Assembly: GCF_001942465.1 (NCBI RefSeq)
Contig: NZ_MKJY01000570.1
Location: forward strand, 1-64,000
Reading direction: 5' to 3'
Length of the DNA stretch: 64,000 nucleotides
Source: Actinomadura sp. CNU-125
Lineage (GTDB): Bacteria; Actinomycetota; Actinomycetes; Streptosporangiales; Streptosporangiaceae
Shown: piece by piece, positions 8,344 through 15,474 of the stretch
Layout of the letters: each line of letters starts with the position of its first letter
Numbering within the stretch: the stretch's first letter is position 1
Translations under genes and position numbers: made by a program
Notes under the pieces: generated by a model
Databases searched by the model: none
Told to the model about the DNA's origin: nothing
The model's input: only the letters and a program-made list of their open reading frames with translations

Positions 8344-8617
8344 CCCACACGCTGTCCGCGCCCACCACGTCGCACTGAAGGTCGGTGAGGCGGTGCTCGT
8401 TGTCGAGCACGACGAAGCCACCCGAACCCCGCTCGAAGGAGGACGCCGACACCTTGGCCGCGTCGTCGAGGCGGAAGGGATCTACATCCAGGTCGCCTAC
8501 GAGGACCGCACCGTCAACCGTGGCCGCCCCGACCTGTTCTACAAGGACTCGTGGTGGAGAGCGTGGGACGGCGCCATGCGCTGGCGACTCACCACCGAGA
8601 AGAGCACCCATGGGTGA
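8330..8617 (+). CDS. Hypothetical protein, 95 residues
   Basis: Overlaps the end of the preceding gene; GAGGAGG at 8311-8317 can serve as ribosome site. Residues 10-60 form a beta-rich unit (VALKVGEAVLVVEHDEATRTP ... GRVVEAEGIYIQVAYED) ending in DLFYKDSWWRAW. The next gene overlaps it by 8 bp. The fold looks like a small beta barrel, but I cannot name a family. Confidence 0.45.
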   Translation: MAAPDPHAVRAHHVALKVGEAVLVVEHDEATRTPLEGGRRHLGRVVEAEGIYIQVAYEDRTVNRGRPDLFYKDSWWRAWDGAMRWRLTTEKSTHG

Positions 8618-8876
8618 CCAGTCGACCGGATTCCGAATCCGAGATGCCGCCGCGTTCCAGGTCCAGTCGTCTCGGGACGGCTCCACCTGGATCCCGCGGC
8701 AGCCAGCCCCTGACGGCATCGGCACCATGCGTCACGGCGGCGATTACTGGTTCACCGACCACCACCAGGCATGGGTCGCGGCGAACACCCTGCGGAACGC
8801 CCTCACCTGGTCGGAAGTCCGTGTCATAGCGAAAGGCCACAACGGCGACATTGTCGGAGAACAGGTCATCCTGTAG
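8610..8876 (+). CDS. Hypothetical protein, 88 residues
   Basis: ATG at 8610 overlaps the previous gene. Sequence contains FQVQSSRDGSTWIPRQ, WFTDHHQAWVAANTLRNAL and VRVIAKGHNGDIVGEQV; the SRDGSTW piece echoes the Asp-box-like stretch two genes upstream, suggesting related small proteins. It ends the operon just before a strong terminator. Not recognised. Confidence 0.45.
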   Translation: MGDQSTGFRIRDAAAFQVQSSRDGSTWIPRQPAPDGIGTMRHGGDYWFTDHHQAWVAANTLRNALTWSEVRVIAKGHNGDIVGEQVIL

Positions 8877-8893
8877 AGCAACCTCACCGAGGA

Positions 8894-8930
8894 GGCGCTC
8901 TCCCGCTTGTGCTGCGGGAGAGCGCCTTGT
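8894..8930 (+). terminator. Intrinsic terminator after the 7.2-8.9 kb operon
   Basis: A perfect 13-bp stem, GGCGCTCTCCCGC/GCGGGAGAGCGCC, with a 7-nt loop followed by TTGTCTTC. It separates the rightward operon from the leftward toxin-antitoxin pair. Confidence 0.8.
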
Positions 8931-8938
8931 CTTCGCAG

Positions 8939-9406
8939 CTACGGGCAGATCTTGTGTTCCGGGTCCCACCAGATCACGTAGAACACCCGTGGTGACTCCT
9001 CCGACAGCACACCCCACAGTCGGCCCATGTTGCCGACCCGGAACCGGAACATCTCCTCGAACTCGTCCAACCGCAACTCAGCAAGCCGATCTTGCGCTGT
9101 CTTCACCAGGCTGGTCACCGGGATCCACTTGTGCTTCTGGCTGTCCCGCCGCTTGCTGTGCGTGCGCTGATCCCAGATCTCCCGCCAGGTCAGCCGCTCC
9201 ATATCGCTGAGGAACCGCACCAGCATCGCGCTCGTCGACCGGTCAACCCGCCAATGCCATTCACCGTCGTACTCGGCGTCCAGCAACGACAGCCGCCACA
9301 GCGGATGATGATCGCCCTCGCCGTCATGTGCGACACCCGAAAGGCACCGCGGCAGCGGCTTACGAACTACTTCCGGCGAGGGGCGAAGCTTAGCCTTCTT
9401 GCCCAT
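8939..9406 (-). CDS. Putative toxin of a Panacea-type toxin-antitoxin pair (RelE-like C-terminus)
   Basis: A 155-residue basic protein. The last 35 residues (FRFRVGNMGRLWGVLSEESP then VFYVIWWDPEHKICP) match the C-terminal strand-turn-strand seen in small RelE/HigB-like proteins of actinomycetes. Start at ATG 9406 overlaps the end of the upstream DUF4065 gene by 17 bp, so the two are translationally coupled. PanA antitoxins are known to neutralise diverse toxins encoded next to them; calling this one the toxin rests on that precedent and on position. The toxic activity itself is not shown by the sequence. Confidence 0.55.
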   Translation of the reverse strand: MGKKAKLRPSPEVVRKPLPRCLSGVAHDGEGDHHPLWRLSLLDAEYDGEWHWRVDRSTSAMLVRFLSDMERLTWREIWDQRTHSKRRDSQKHKWIPVTSLVKTAQDRLAELRLDEFEEMFRFRVGNMGRLWGVLSEESPRVFYVIWWDPEHKICP

Positions 9407-9857
9407 GGGCGTCAGCGGCGGTGAGCGCGTCAAAGTACTCGCCGATTTCCTCGTCGGTGAGTTCCTCGCTGCTGCGCTCCATCGGGCCCACGCGAGCGCG
9501 GTTGCGGGCGCTCACCCACGGGCCTTCCCGGTGCGTCATGGCCGACAACTGATGGGCATCGAACTCGCCCAGGCCGTCTAGGACGAGTTCGACCGACTCC
9601 CGCTCGCCCTCGTCCAGCGCGGCGGGCTCACCTGAGATGTCGCCGGCGGCGAGCTGGAACCGGCCGCGGTGCCGCCGGTACAGCAGTGGGCTGACAGGCC
9701 CGTTGGCCCATGCCTCGAACCGCTCGGGGAACAGGGGACGCTCCTCCCACGCGAGGTGGTAGCCGTAGGCGTAGTAGCAGAGCTTCTGCAGCTTCATCGC
9801 CGACATAGGACCCCGCTTCTGCAGGATGTATGCGGCGACGTCGTTGATCGCGGCCAT
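9390..9857 (-). CDS. Panacea-domain (DUF4065, SocA/GepA-like) antitoxin
   Basis: A 155-residue protein: VAAYILQKRGPMSAMKLQKL CYYAYG then WANGPVSPLLYRRHRG is the classic DUF4065 pattern (helical N-terminus with KLQKLLYY, then the GPV-P-Y motif). ATG 9857 follows AAGGAGGGGG. Encoded upstream of the putative toxin in a two-gene leftward operon isolated by a terminator on one side and a repeat-rich promoter region on the other. Panacea proteins act as antitoxins in many prophages and mobile elements; here it probably stabilises the element or guards against phages. Confidence 0.8.
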   Translation of the reverse strand: MAAINDVAAYILQKRGPMSAMKLQKLCYYAYGYHLAWEERPLFPERFEAWANGPVSPLLYRRHRGRFQLAAGDISGEPAALDEGERESVELVLDGLGEFDAHQLSAMTHREGPWVSARNRARVGPMERSSEELTDEEIGEYFDALTAADAHGQEG

Positions 9858-9936
9858 GTGCGTGCCCCCTCCTTCCCCTGTCCTTATTCGTACCCGTTGG
9901 GGGGAACGGATGTGCATATCTGGTCCTTACTGGTTG

Positions 9937-9981
9937 GTAACGGTTCGTTGAACGTGCCCACGAACCGCAACGCTTCGTTAC
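9937..9981. promoter_or_regulatory. Nested inverted repeat upstream of the toxin-antitoxin operon
   Basis: GGTTCGT at 9942-9948 is complemented by ACGAACC at 9960-9966, and outer arms GTAACG (9937) and CGTTAC (9976) are also complementary. The repeat sits about 80 bp upstream of the antitoxin start, in an otherwise gene-free stretch (9858-10110), and is a likely operator for autoregulation. Confidence 0.4.
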
Positions 9982-10110
9982 TACATGCAGACGGACCGTG
10001 TACGTCGGGTGTTTGGCGAGACGAGACCAACCCTTCACGCAGACCTTCCAACGTGCGTGTGACATCCCGCCGCAAACCGGCCGCCCGCACTCTGACTACG
10101 ACCCAAGCGA

Positions 10111-10388
10111 TCAGCCGTACACCTTGTAGTGCTTCCTGTGGTTCCTCCAGTTCCGCCACACCTGCCAGGACCGGACCGTCGCCCACCAGCACCCGTAGAT
10201 CGGCAGCCACATCCCGCACGTCCAGAACGTGAGGGTCCAGTTGAAGCCGTGCCCGGCGAACGACATCCCGCGCTTGGCGCTCACGGCCTGCGGCGCAGCG
10301 CCTGCACGTACACCACCTGAGGCTGCGGAGGCGGAGGCGGCATCGGCCCCTGCTGATACTGCTGGCCCGGGTCCTGCGGCTGCCCCAT
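10111..10388 (-). CDS. Small proline-rich membrane protein, one-base frameshift
   Basis: ATG at 10388. The N-terminus is Gln/Pro-rich (MGQPQDPGQQYQQG, then PPPPPQPQVVYVQ); after a one-base shift near 10300 it continues into SAKRGMSFAGHGFNWTLTFW, TCGMWLPIYGCWW and a basic C-terminus. This is the common actinomycete layout of a proline-rich leader plus a short two-helix membrane hairpin with the TCGxWLP motif. Function unknown. Confidence 0.5.
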
Positions 10389-10519
10389 GGCGCCCCTTCC
10401 TGTCGAGTGGAACGACAGTGTGGGACAACGCCCCACCCGTTCGGGCTTCAACCAGCAGGAACGACCGAAGGCGGACGCCCCGCCAACCGAACCGGGGCTC
10501 TCCACGTCTGGGCTGCCCG

Positions 10520-10568
10520 AACCCTTAGCGGAACCCTTCCGCTAAGGGTTCCGCTAACCCTTGCCGCT
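10520..10568. repeat. Iteron-like repeat cluster 1
   Basis: Alternating CCCTTAGCGGAACCC and GGGTTCCGCTAACCC units in both orientations, built from the same 12-15 bp word found in clusters 2 and 3. Confidence 0.6.
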
Positions 10569-10760
10569 ACTCCCCTCGGGACCCTCCTCACAGCCCCGAT
10601 CAGGGCGTTTGCCCGGGCAATGCGCCGCCTCGACCTGGCCTCGCACACCAGCAACCAGGCGAAGCGCAACCGGCCAACCGCGGACGTGCAGGCCGCAGCC
10701 TGCTCGCGACTGCGCCGCAGAGGCAACCGCCCGCCGACGTTTATGCAGGTGAGGGCCGCT

Positions 10761-10808
10761 CCTAAGGGTTAGCGGAGGGGTTCGGCTAAGGGTTAGCGGA
10801 ACCCCTCC
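10761..10808. repeat. Iteron-like repeat cluster 2
   Basis: Two direct copies of CTAAGGGTTAGCGGA separated by GGGGTTCGG; the second runs into ACCCCTCC, giving the same inverted architecture as cluster 1. Confidence 0.6.
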
Positions 10809-10982
10809 AGTAGCCCCGCCAGCACCCCCAATGGAAGGGGGTGCGTCACTACGTCGAGGGCTCGCGGCCTGTGGAAAACCTCAGGTGAGACCTGCACCGA
10901 TGACCCGCGCGGCACCGCCCCCCGTTCCAGCCAGCGGCAGCGCCACCCTGGTCACGTATTCGCAGGTCAGTGACAAGACTCA

Positions 10983-11053
10983 GGGGTTCCGCTAAGGGTT
11001 AGCGCAGGGGTTCGCCGAAGGGTTAGCGGAACCCTTCGCCGACCCTTCTAGGG
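10983..11053. repeat. Iteron-like repeat cluster 3
   Basis: GGGGTTCCGCTAAGGGTTAGCG followed by GGGGTTCGCCGAAGGGTTAGCGGAACCC and CGACCCTTC; degenerate copies of the same word in direct and inverted orientation. Confidence 0.6.
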
Positions 11054-11417
11054 GAGAGGGGAACGTAACGGTAGTAACTACGGACTCCCCTTTCCCCTGT
11101 TCCCCTTACCCCAAGATCTTTCTTGCGCATCGACCGCGCGAGCCTCGCCGAAACTCGCCCTCGACGGCGAAGGACAACGCCCAGAGCGCGCCAGAATCAA
11201 CGAGGAGCGCCAAACCCCCGCCGACCCGTAGGCGATATAGACCCCACGCCCCTTCGGCGCTTAGCGGGCGAATCAGCGCCACGCCGTCACGGGAGCACCA
11301 CTGGTTCCCGAGCCCCCATCTGACTGATCCGTCAACCCGCGTTCGACGTAGTCGCGGCAACCTGCCGCAACTGGCCGCCCCCGTGACCCACCCACCACAG
11401 ACGGGCACAACCACGCC

Positions 11418-11810
11418 GTGAAACCGCAACCCGCCCCCGCAGCCGCAGCCGCGCTCCTCACCCTCACCTTCACCCTCACCGCCTGCGCCGCGTCGTACGA
11501 CGAACGCATGACCTACCTACGCAAAATCGCCAACCGCGGCGCCGAAACCCATAAGCTCCTCGCCGCCCAAGGCGCACACATCGACGCCAAACGCTGCGGC
11601 GCGACCTACGACGGGCTCGCCGACGACGACATCCCCTCCGACATCGACGGCGGTGGCGCATCTACCGAATGGCGTGCCCAGGTCCGGCAGTTCTTCGTGG
11701 ACTCGTGCGTCACCGGCCTGCCCAAACCCGTCCCCGGCCACAACAACCCACCGCCAGCGAGCCCCAGCACTCCACCAACAACCGCGCAGCCGGCCTCACC
11801 GCCGTCCTGA
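11418..11810 (+). CDS. Small putative lipoprotein
   Basis: GTG start at 11418. The N-terminal 25 residues are a signal sequence ending in LTACA, a lipobox with the lipidated Cys at about residue 23. The mature part is about 80 residues with two conserved-looking cysteines (AKRCGATYDG and VDSCVTGLP), followed by a Pro/Ser tail. Probably anchored outside the membrane. First gene right of the repeat-rich segment; function unknown. Confidence 0.55.
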   Translation: MKPQPAPAAAAALLTLTFTLTACAASYDERMTYLRKIANRGAETHKLLAAQGAHIDAKRCGATYDGLADDDIPSDIDGGGASTEWRAQVRQFFVDSCVTGLPKPVPGHNNPPPASPSTPPTTAQPASPPS

Positions 11811-11847
11811 CCCCTGGCGCAGACCCCTCACCGGAAGGCCCACAAGC

Positions 11848-12054
11848 ATGGTGACGAGCGGCCCAGACCACTACGCGGAAGCCCAACGGCTCCTCGACAA
11901 GGTCAACCGCAACAAAGATGACCCCGCGAACGCGAGCCGTCTCCAACGCGCCCAGGTCCACGCCCAGCTCGCGCTCGTAGCCGCGACCGTTCAAGCCGGG
12001 CAGCTCAGCCCCAACCAGGTCCGCGAGTGGGAGAGAGGCGGACTGAAGACGTAG
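11848..12054 (+). CDS. Small helical protein of mobile-element type
   Basis: A 68-residue product: DHYAEAQRLLDKVNRNKDDP, SRLQRAQVHAQLALVAATVQ, then SPNQVREWERG. Short proteins with this HY-EAE-LL ... AQVHA-LA pattern are frequent in actinophages and actinomycete integrative elements. No function is known to me. Followed directly by a strong hairpin. Confidence 0.55.
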   Translation: MVTSGPDHYAEAQRLLDKVNRNKDDPANASRLQRAQVHAQLALVAATVQAGQLSPNQVREWERGGLKT

Positions 12055-12062
12055 GCATGCGA

Positions 12063-12097
12063 GAGGCCCGCATCCTCCGGTCGAGGATGCGGGCCTC
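12063..12097. terminator. Perfect 15-bp hairpin, probable bidirectional terminator
   Basis: GAGGCCCGCATCCTC and its exact complement GAGGATGCGGGCCTC around a 5-nt loop, starting 8 bp after the 12054 stop and facing the end of the leftward operon at 12154. Confidence 0.65.
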
Positions 12098-12153
12098 AGG
12101 GCAACGGACGCGCTCCGTTGACGTCGACGCGGTAGCTGCGGGAGTGCGCCGAG

Positions 12154-12456
12154 TCAGTCGTCCTCGACGAGGCGGTGCATCTGCTCGTCGGCGTCGGCCG
12201 TCACGCCCTGCAGCAACCGCCCTGGGGACTGCCCCGGATGCGCATGCCCGCGGAACGCCACCACGGTCTCCTCTTCACGGCCGTCCTCAGTCACGGTGGT
12301 GTAGTCGCTCAGATCGACCTTGTCGACCATCTGGAGGTTCTCGCCGTCGCAGATGCCGAACTCGACCCGAGTCTCCAGCCCGTCGGGCAGCGCGGACGAC
12401 ATCAGAGTGAGCATGTTGACCAGAGTTCGGATCGTCGTGACGCCCTCTTCAGCCAC
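12154..12456 (-). CDS. Hypothetical protein, 100 residues
   Basis: Minus strand, last gene of the DUF6879-DUF397 operon; its ATG at 12456 overlaps the end of the DUF397 gene by 8 bp. It starts with a helix (VTTIRTLVNMLTLMSSAL) and then forms strands (TRVEFGICDGENLQMVDKV, DYTTVTEDG, ETVVAFRGH). Acidic overall. Not recognised, but coupling suggests it works with the regulators. Confidence 0.5.
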   Translation of the reverse strand: MAEEGVTTIRTLVNMLTLMSSALPDGLETRVEFGICDGENLQMVDKVDLSDYTTVTEDGREEETVVAFRGHAHPGQSPGRLLQGVTADADEQMHRLVEDD

Positions 12457-12667
12457 GGCTCAGGTCGTACCGTCCCGTGCGGACAGCGGTCGTGAACGTG
12501 ACCCACGCGGGCGCGGTGAACGCCAGCATCGGGCCGCTGCGGTCGTACGAGTCGCGGACGCCGGCTGCGTCTTCCACAAAGGCGACTTCGACGCAGCCGA
12601 TGTCTCCGCTCCCGCCAGCCTTGCGGAAGGCGGCGGACTTAAGACGCTCGACGGTGGTGGCATCCAT
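12449..12667 (-). CDS. DUF397 regulator-associated protein
   Basis: 72 residues with the DUF397 signature FRKAGGSGDIGCVEVAF, GVRDSYDRSGPMLAFT and a C-terminal W-F-TAVRTGRYDL. ATG 12667 overlaps the upstream DUF6879 gene by 29 bp. DUF397 proteins are partners of XRE/DUF5753 regulators in actinomycetes, and the matching XRE gene is divergently encoded at 13365. Confidence 0.8.
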   Translation of the reverse strand: MDATTVERLKSAAFRKAGGSGDIGCVEVAFVEDAAGVRDSYDRSGPMLAFTAPAWVTFTTAVRTGRYDLSRG

Positions 12668-13211
12668 GCTGGTGCTCCTCAGTGCGGTGGGCGATTTCAT
12701 TGAGGTAGAGGGCGAGCGGAGAGGCTGCCGCCATGGCAGCGTTTCGGGCTTGTTCGTACCGCAGCGCCATGTCCGGGGCACGGTGCAAGTCGACGCTCAA
12801 CCAGTTGCCATGTCGGTCGTAGTGCATGACGGCGACGCGGTCATCGAGCAGCCAGAAGTCAGTGTCGGGCAGGTCCAGTTCGCGCGTGCGGTGACGTGGC
12901 AGCACGCGGATGTCCTCCCCCGCCGCGACGCTGGCGGGGTAGGCGCAGGTGAGTTCGAACAGCGTGTAGTCGGTCAGGGGTTCGGTGACCACATGCACGC
13001 GCGCCATAGTGGCGCCGGCCGCGACCTTGCCGCGGACGAGGCGCTGCCACGGTTGCCGCCACTCGGGAGAGGGGATCTCTCCGTTGAGGAACAGGCGGAA
13101 GGGCTCGGTCTCGTTCGAGGCGACGTAGTGGTCGAAGAGCTCAAGACGGAACGCCGAGCGCGTGAACTTGCCGAACTCGGTCGCGAACTCGTCTGGAGTG
13201 AGTAGAGCCAT
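12639..13211 (-). CDS. DUF6879 family protein
   Basis: 190 residues with the family pattern: SAFRLELFDHY near the N-terminus, PWQRLVRGKVAAG, then RVHVVTEPLTDYTLFELTCA, GEDIRVL and DFWLLDDRVAVMHYD. In Streptomyces-like genomes these are encoded beside XRE/DUF5753 and DUF397 genes, exactly as here. ATG 13211 lies 73 bp from the operator at 13284-13297, which is probably shared with the divergent XRE gene. Biochemical role unknown. Confidence 0.8.
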   Translation of the reverse strand: MALLTPDEFATEFGKFTRSAFRLELFDHYVASNETEPFRLFLNGEIPSPEWRQPWQRLVRGKVAAGATMARVHVVTEPLTDYTLFELTCAYPASVAAGEDIRVLPRHRTRELDLPDTDFWLLDDRVAVMHYDRHGNWLSVDLHRAPDMALRYEQARNAAMAAASPLALYLNEIAHRTEEHQHGCHHRRAS

Positions 13212-13277
13212 GACAGAGCCTTCAGGGAGCTGGGTGACTCCCGCCACGCTAGCCCGCAGCGCGCCACGTGGGAACCC

Positions 13278-13304
13278 TTTTCCCGCGACTAGTCGCGCTA
13301 ACGA
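13278..13304 (+). promoter_or_regulatory. XRE operator O1 inside the divergent promoter
   Basis: Perfect 14-bp palindrome CGCGACTAGTCGCG at 13284-13297, flanked by TTTTCC (13279) and TAACGA (13299), which could be -35 and -10 elements, so a bound repressor would block polymerase. The same core reappears at 14262 and 14290 on the other side of the XRE gene. Confidence 0.65.
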
Positions 13305-13364
13305 TGGGTTGTTCGTCCCTGCGGGACTAGCATGGCGGCATCCCGACGGAAGGCACCACGCGCC

Positions 13365-14285
13365 ATGACCTCCAAGCCGACGAAAGCCCAGCGAGATCTG
13401 GGCCGCGAGCTGAGAAGGCTCCGCGAAGGCACCGGTTTGTCCGCCGCCCGGTTCGGTCAACCCCATGGGTGGTCGCAGTCGAAGGTGTCGAAGTCAGAGC
13501 GCGGCGGCACTCTCCTTTCACCCAGCGACGTGGAGAAATGGGCACGGGCGGCCGGCGCTGACGAAGACACGACCGCACGCATTGTCGACCTCGCGACCGA
13601 GCTGGCGGCAGAGTCGAAGGACTGGTCCGCGCGGCGCGGATCCCTCGCTGACCGCAATGCCTACATCGGCGACGTCGAGGCCGGAAGCACGTCCGTGCAC
13701 AACTTTCAGCCGTCGGCGGTGTCCGGGCTGCTGCAGACCGCCGACTATGCACGGCGGGTACTGATGTTGATCGACCCGGACAACGAGCACAAGACCGCCG
13801 ATGCTGTGGCCAGAAGGCTGGAGCGGCAGACGCTGCTCTACGACGTCAGCAAGCGGTTCGAGTTCGTCTTGACCGAGGGGGCGCTCCGCTGGCGGCCCGG
13901 GCCGCCAGCATTGATGCGCGCGCAACTCGACCGCGTGATGTCGGTGGCAACCCTGCCGAACGTGACGATCGGGATCCTGCCGCAGGACCGTCAGGCTGAG
14001 ATGCTGCAGCTCAACGGGTTCACGATCTTCGACCACGGGGACCGGCCGTTCGTCCTCGTGGAGACCTACCACGAGGACGGACGCAGGGATGACGAGGAGA
14101 CGGTAGCCAGCTATCGGCGAGTGTTCTCGCGCCTGCTGGACGAGGCCATCGTTGGCGATGAGGCCATGTCTCTTACGCGTCGGTTGATGGACACTCTGCC
14201 CGCGACTGATCGAACGCTGTACGAGCCCCGCACCGACCTGGTGCGGGGCTTCTTTGTATCTGCGATTAGTCGCGATACCGATTGA
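13365..14285 (+). CDS. XRE-family regulator with DUF5753 domain
   Basis: 306 residues. The N-terminus (LGRELRRLREGTGLSAARFG then GWSQSKVSKSERG) is the lambda-repressor-like HTH; residues 85-290 match DUF5753, with FQPSAVSGLLQTADYARRVL and a series of paired strands ending in DEAM-LT. ATG 13365 gives the family's usual N-terminus; ATG 13332 is an alternative. It faces the DUF6879/DUF397 operon and sits before the excisionase gene, with operator copies on both sides, so it likely controls excision. Confidence 0.85.
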   Translation: MTSKPTKAQRDLGRELRRLREGTGLSAARFGQPHGWSQSKVSKSERGGTLLSPSDVEKWARAAGADEDTTARIVDLATELAAESKDWSARRGSLADRNAYIGDVEAGSTSVHNFQPSAVSGLLQTADYARRVLMLIDPDNEHKTADAVARRLERQTLLYDVSKRFEFVLTEGALRWRPGPPALMRAQLDRVMSVATLPNVTIGILPQDRQAEMLQLNGFTIFDHGDRPFVLVETYHEDGRRDDEETVASYRRVFSRLLDEAIVGDEAMSLTRRLMDTLPATDRTLYEPRTDLVRGFFVSAISRDTD

Positions 14286-14310
14286 CGTACGACTAGTCGC
14301 GACTTAGTCT
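14262..14310 (+). promoter_or_regulatory. Excisionase promoter with XRE operators O2 and O3
   Basis: O2, GCGATTAGTCGCG (14262-14274), lies in the 3' end of the XRE gene. TTGACG (14282-14287) and TAGTCT (14305-14310) form a -35/-10 pair with 17-bp spacing, and O3, CGACTAGTCG (14290-14299), fills the spacer as O1 does. The predicted start of transcription falls near ATG 14318, suggesting a leaderless message. Confidence 0.6.
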
Positions 14311-14317
14311 CATGGGT

Positions 14318-14626
14318 ATGCAGCACACCGAGAGCCGCGTGAGCGCCCTGAGCGACAGGAGCCGACAGAGAGGCACGGGCACCAGAACCCGCGCCAGCGC
14401 GGACCTCATGCCGATCAAGGCAGCCGCCGCCGCTCTCGACGTCAGCGAAATGACCATCCGCCGCGCACTCGAGGCTGGCGACTTCCCCGGCCTCCAATTC
14501 GGGCGGACCTACCGGGTCTCACGCCCCTTCGTCGAGGCGCTCCTCAACGAGGTCCGGTCAGGTCGGCGAGTCATCGTCGAAGAATTCGCCGCCGCCTGGA
14601 TCGCCTCCCGACAGGGGGCGGCGTGA
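14318..14626 (+). CDS. xis: Excisionase-like helix-turn-helix protein
   Basis: 102 residues. Central segment MPIKAAAAALDVSEMTIRRA then LEAGDFPGLQFGRTYRVSRP is the MerR-like HTH_17 fold of excisionases and recombination directionality factors. ATG 14318 is preferred over ATG 14312 because the -10 element ends at 14310. It starts the long rightward operon reaching at least 21 kb, and its promoter carries XRE operators, so the element's switch would be set by repression here. The gene symbol is by analogy only. Confidence 0.65.
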   Translation: MQHTESRVSALSDRSRQRGTGTRTRASADLMPIKAAAAALDVSEMTIRRALEAGDFPGLQFGRTYRVSRPFVEALLNEVRSGRRVIVEEFAAAWIASRQGAA

Positions 14627-14763
14627 TGAACGAGCCCACCACCGAGCAACCGCGCGCCGAGGAGCACGTCCAGCAGATCGCCCGTTCGCTCGGCGACTAC
14701 TGGGGCCGCGCCTGCGTGAACGCGTGGCGCACCGTCTTCCCGAAGCGGGAGCGGCGCAAGTGA
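14626..14763 (+). CDS. Small hypothetical protein, 45 residues
   Basis: ATG overlaps the excisionase-like gene's stop (TGATG). The product is charged and helical, VQQIARSLGDYWGRACVNAW ending in RKRERRK-like basic residues. Tight coupling supports translation; no function recognised. Confidence 0.45.
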   Translation: MNEPTTEQPRAEEHVQQIARSLGDYWGRACVNAWRTVFPKRERRK

Positions 14764-14895
14764 TCTCCTCCGCCGTCCCGGACACGGCCCCCGCTCGGGG
14801 CGGCGGAGGCCCCAGACACAAGAACCCCGCCGCGGCGATAGCAGCGCCGGGCGGGGCTGAAGGACCCAACCACCAGCAAAGGAAGGTGCAGATCC

Positions 14896-15024
14896 GTGAG
14901 CGACAACCGTAGCAGCAGCGGCGGCACCGCGACCGCCCCGACCCACGGCATGTGGGGCAAGCAGGGCCGCGGCTACCCCCAGCTCGCCAAGGGCGACAAG
15001 ACCGCGAAGGGCGACAAGAAGTGA
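14896..15024 (+). CDS. Small Gly/Lys-rich protein, 42 residues
   Basis: GTG start at 14896 after a GGAAGG site. The sequence SSSGGTATAPTHGMWGKQGRG ends with two KGDK repeats, so it is likely unstructured and basic. Its stop overlaps the next GTG (GTGA). Function unknown. Confidence 0.4.
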   Translation: MSDNRSSSGGTATAPTHGMWGKQGRGYPQLAKGDKTAKGDKK

Positions 15025-15301
15025 CCGCGGCGCTCATGCCCGAGCGGCCCGTGCTCGACACGGCCGCGCTGTCCGCCGGAATCGCGGCGCTGCTCGAGCA
15101 GCACGGCATCACCGGCGCGACGTGTCCGTCCGCACCATCGAGCAGGGCGGCATGTACGCCGGCGTCACGATCTCCGCGACCGCGTACGAGCGGCCCGCCG
15201 GGCTGCCCGCCCCCCGCGACGACGCCGCGGACCTCGACGCCGTGTTCCGCAGCATCGCGGACCGCCTCGACGCGACGCCGCACCTGGCGGTGGTCAAGTG
15301 A
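15021..15301 (+). CDS. Hypothetical protein, about 93 residues, one-base frameshift
   Basis: GTG start overlaps the previous stop. The N-terminus VLDTAALSAGIAALLEQHGI reads to about 15118; adding one base there continues as DVSVRTIEQGGMYAGVTISA, then LPAPRDDAADLDAVFRSIAD. The end overlaps the next GTG. Both halves have consistent coding character, so this is probably a sequence error. Not recognised. Confidence 0.4.
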
Positions 15302-15474
15302 ACACCGCCCCCACGGCGCCCGCCCCGGCCCGGCAGCCGAGCACCTCAACGCGTCCCCCGACCCACTGCCCCGTGCACCCCGAGTGCGCCCTCGAAGGCG
15401 GCCCGATCCGGTGGCGCTGCGCCTACGGCCACGCCGTGCCCGCCGCCGACATCAACCGGGAGGTCACCCGATGA
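15298..15474 (+). CDS. Small zinc-finger-like protein
   Basis: 58 residues. After a Pro/Thr-rich start, HCPVHPECALEGGPIRWRCA plus YGHAV gives a Cys/His pattern (C-x4-C-x11-C-x3-H) able to bind zinc. GTG start and ATGA end overlap both neighbours, which supports the frame. Function unknown. Confidence 0.45.
   Translation: MNTAPTAPAPARQPSTSTRPPTHCPVHPECALEGGPIRWRCAYGHAVPAADINREVTR

Larger units (their letters stand above)
10389..11417. other. Gene-free 1-kb segment with repeat clusters, possible replication origin
   Basis: No credible gene on either strand. It carries three clusters of the TAAGGGTTAGCGGAACCC-type repeat (entries at 10520, 10761 and 10983), a perfect hairpin GCACCCCC/GGGGGTGC at 10822-10844 and a small palindrome GTAGTAACTAC near 11070. 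The layout (iteron-like repeats, hairpin, no coding) fits a plasmid-type origin or the binding region of a partition or replication protein. No replication initiator gene was recognised nearby, so the role is inferred. Confidence 0.4.

Noticed and set aside
10561-10772. Small open frames inside the iteron-like repeat field.
   Set aside because: They run through repeats, have no ribosome site and have shadow-type Arg/Ala composition on both strands.
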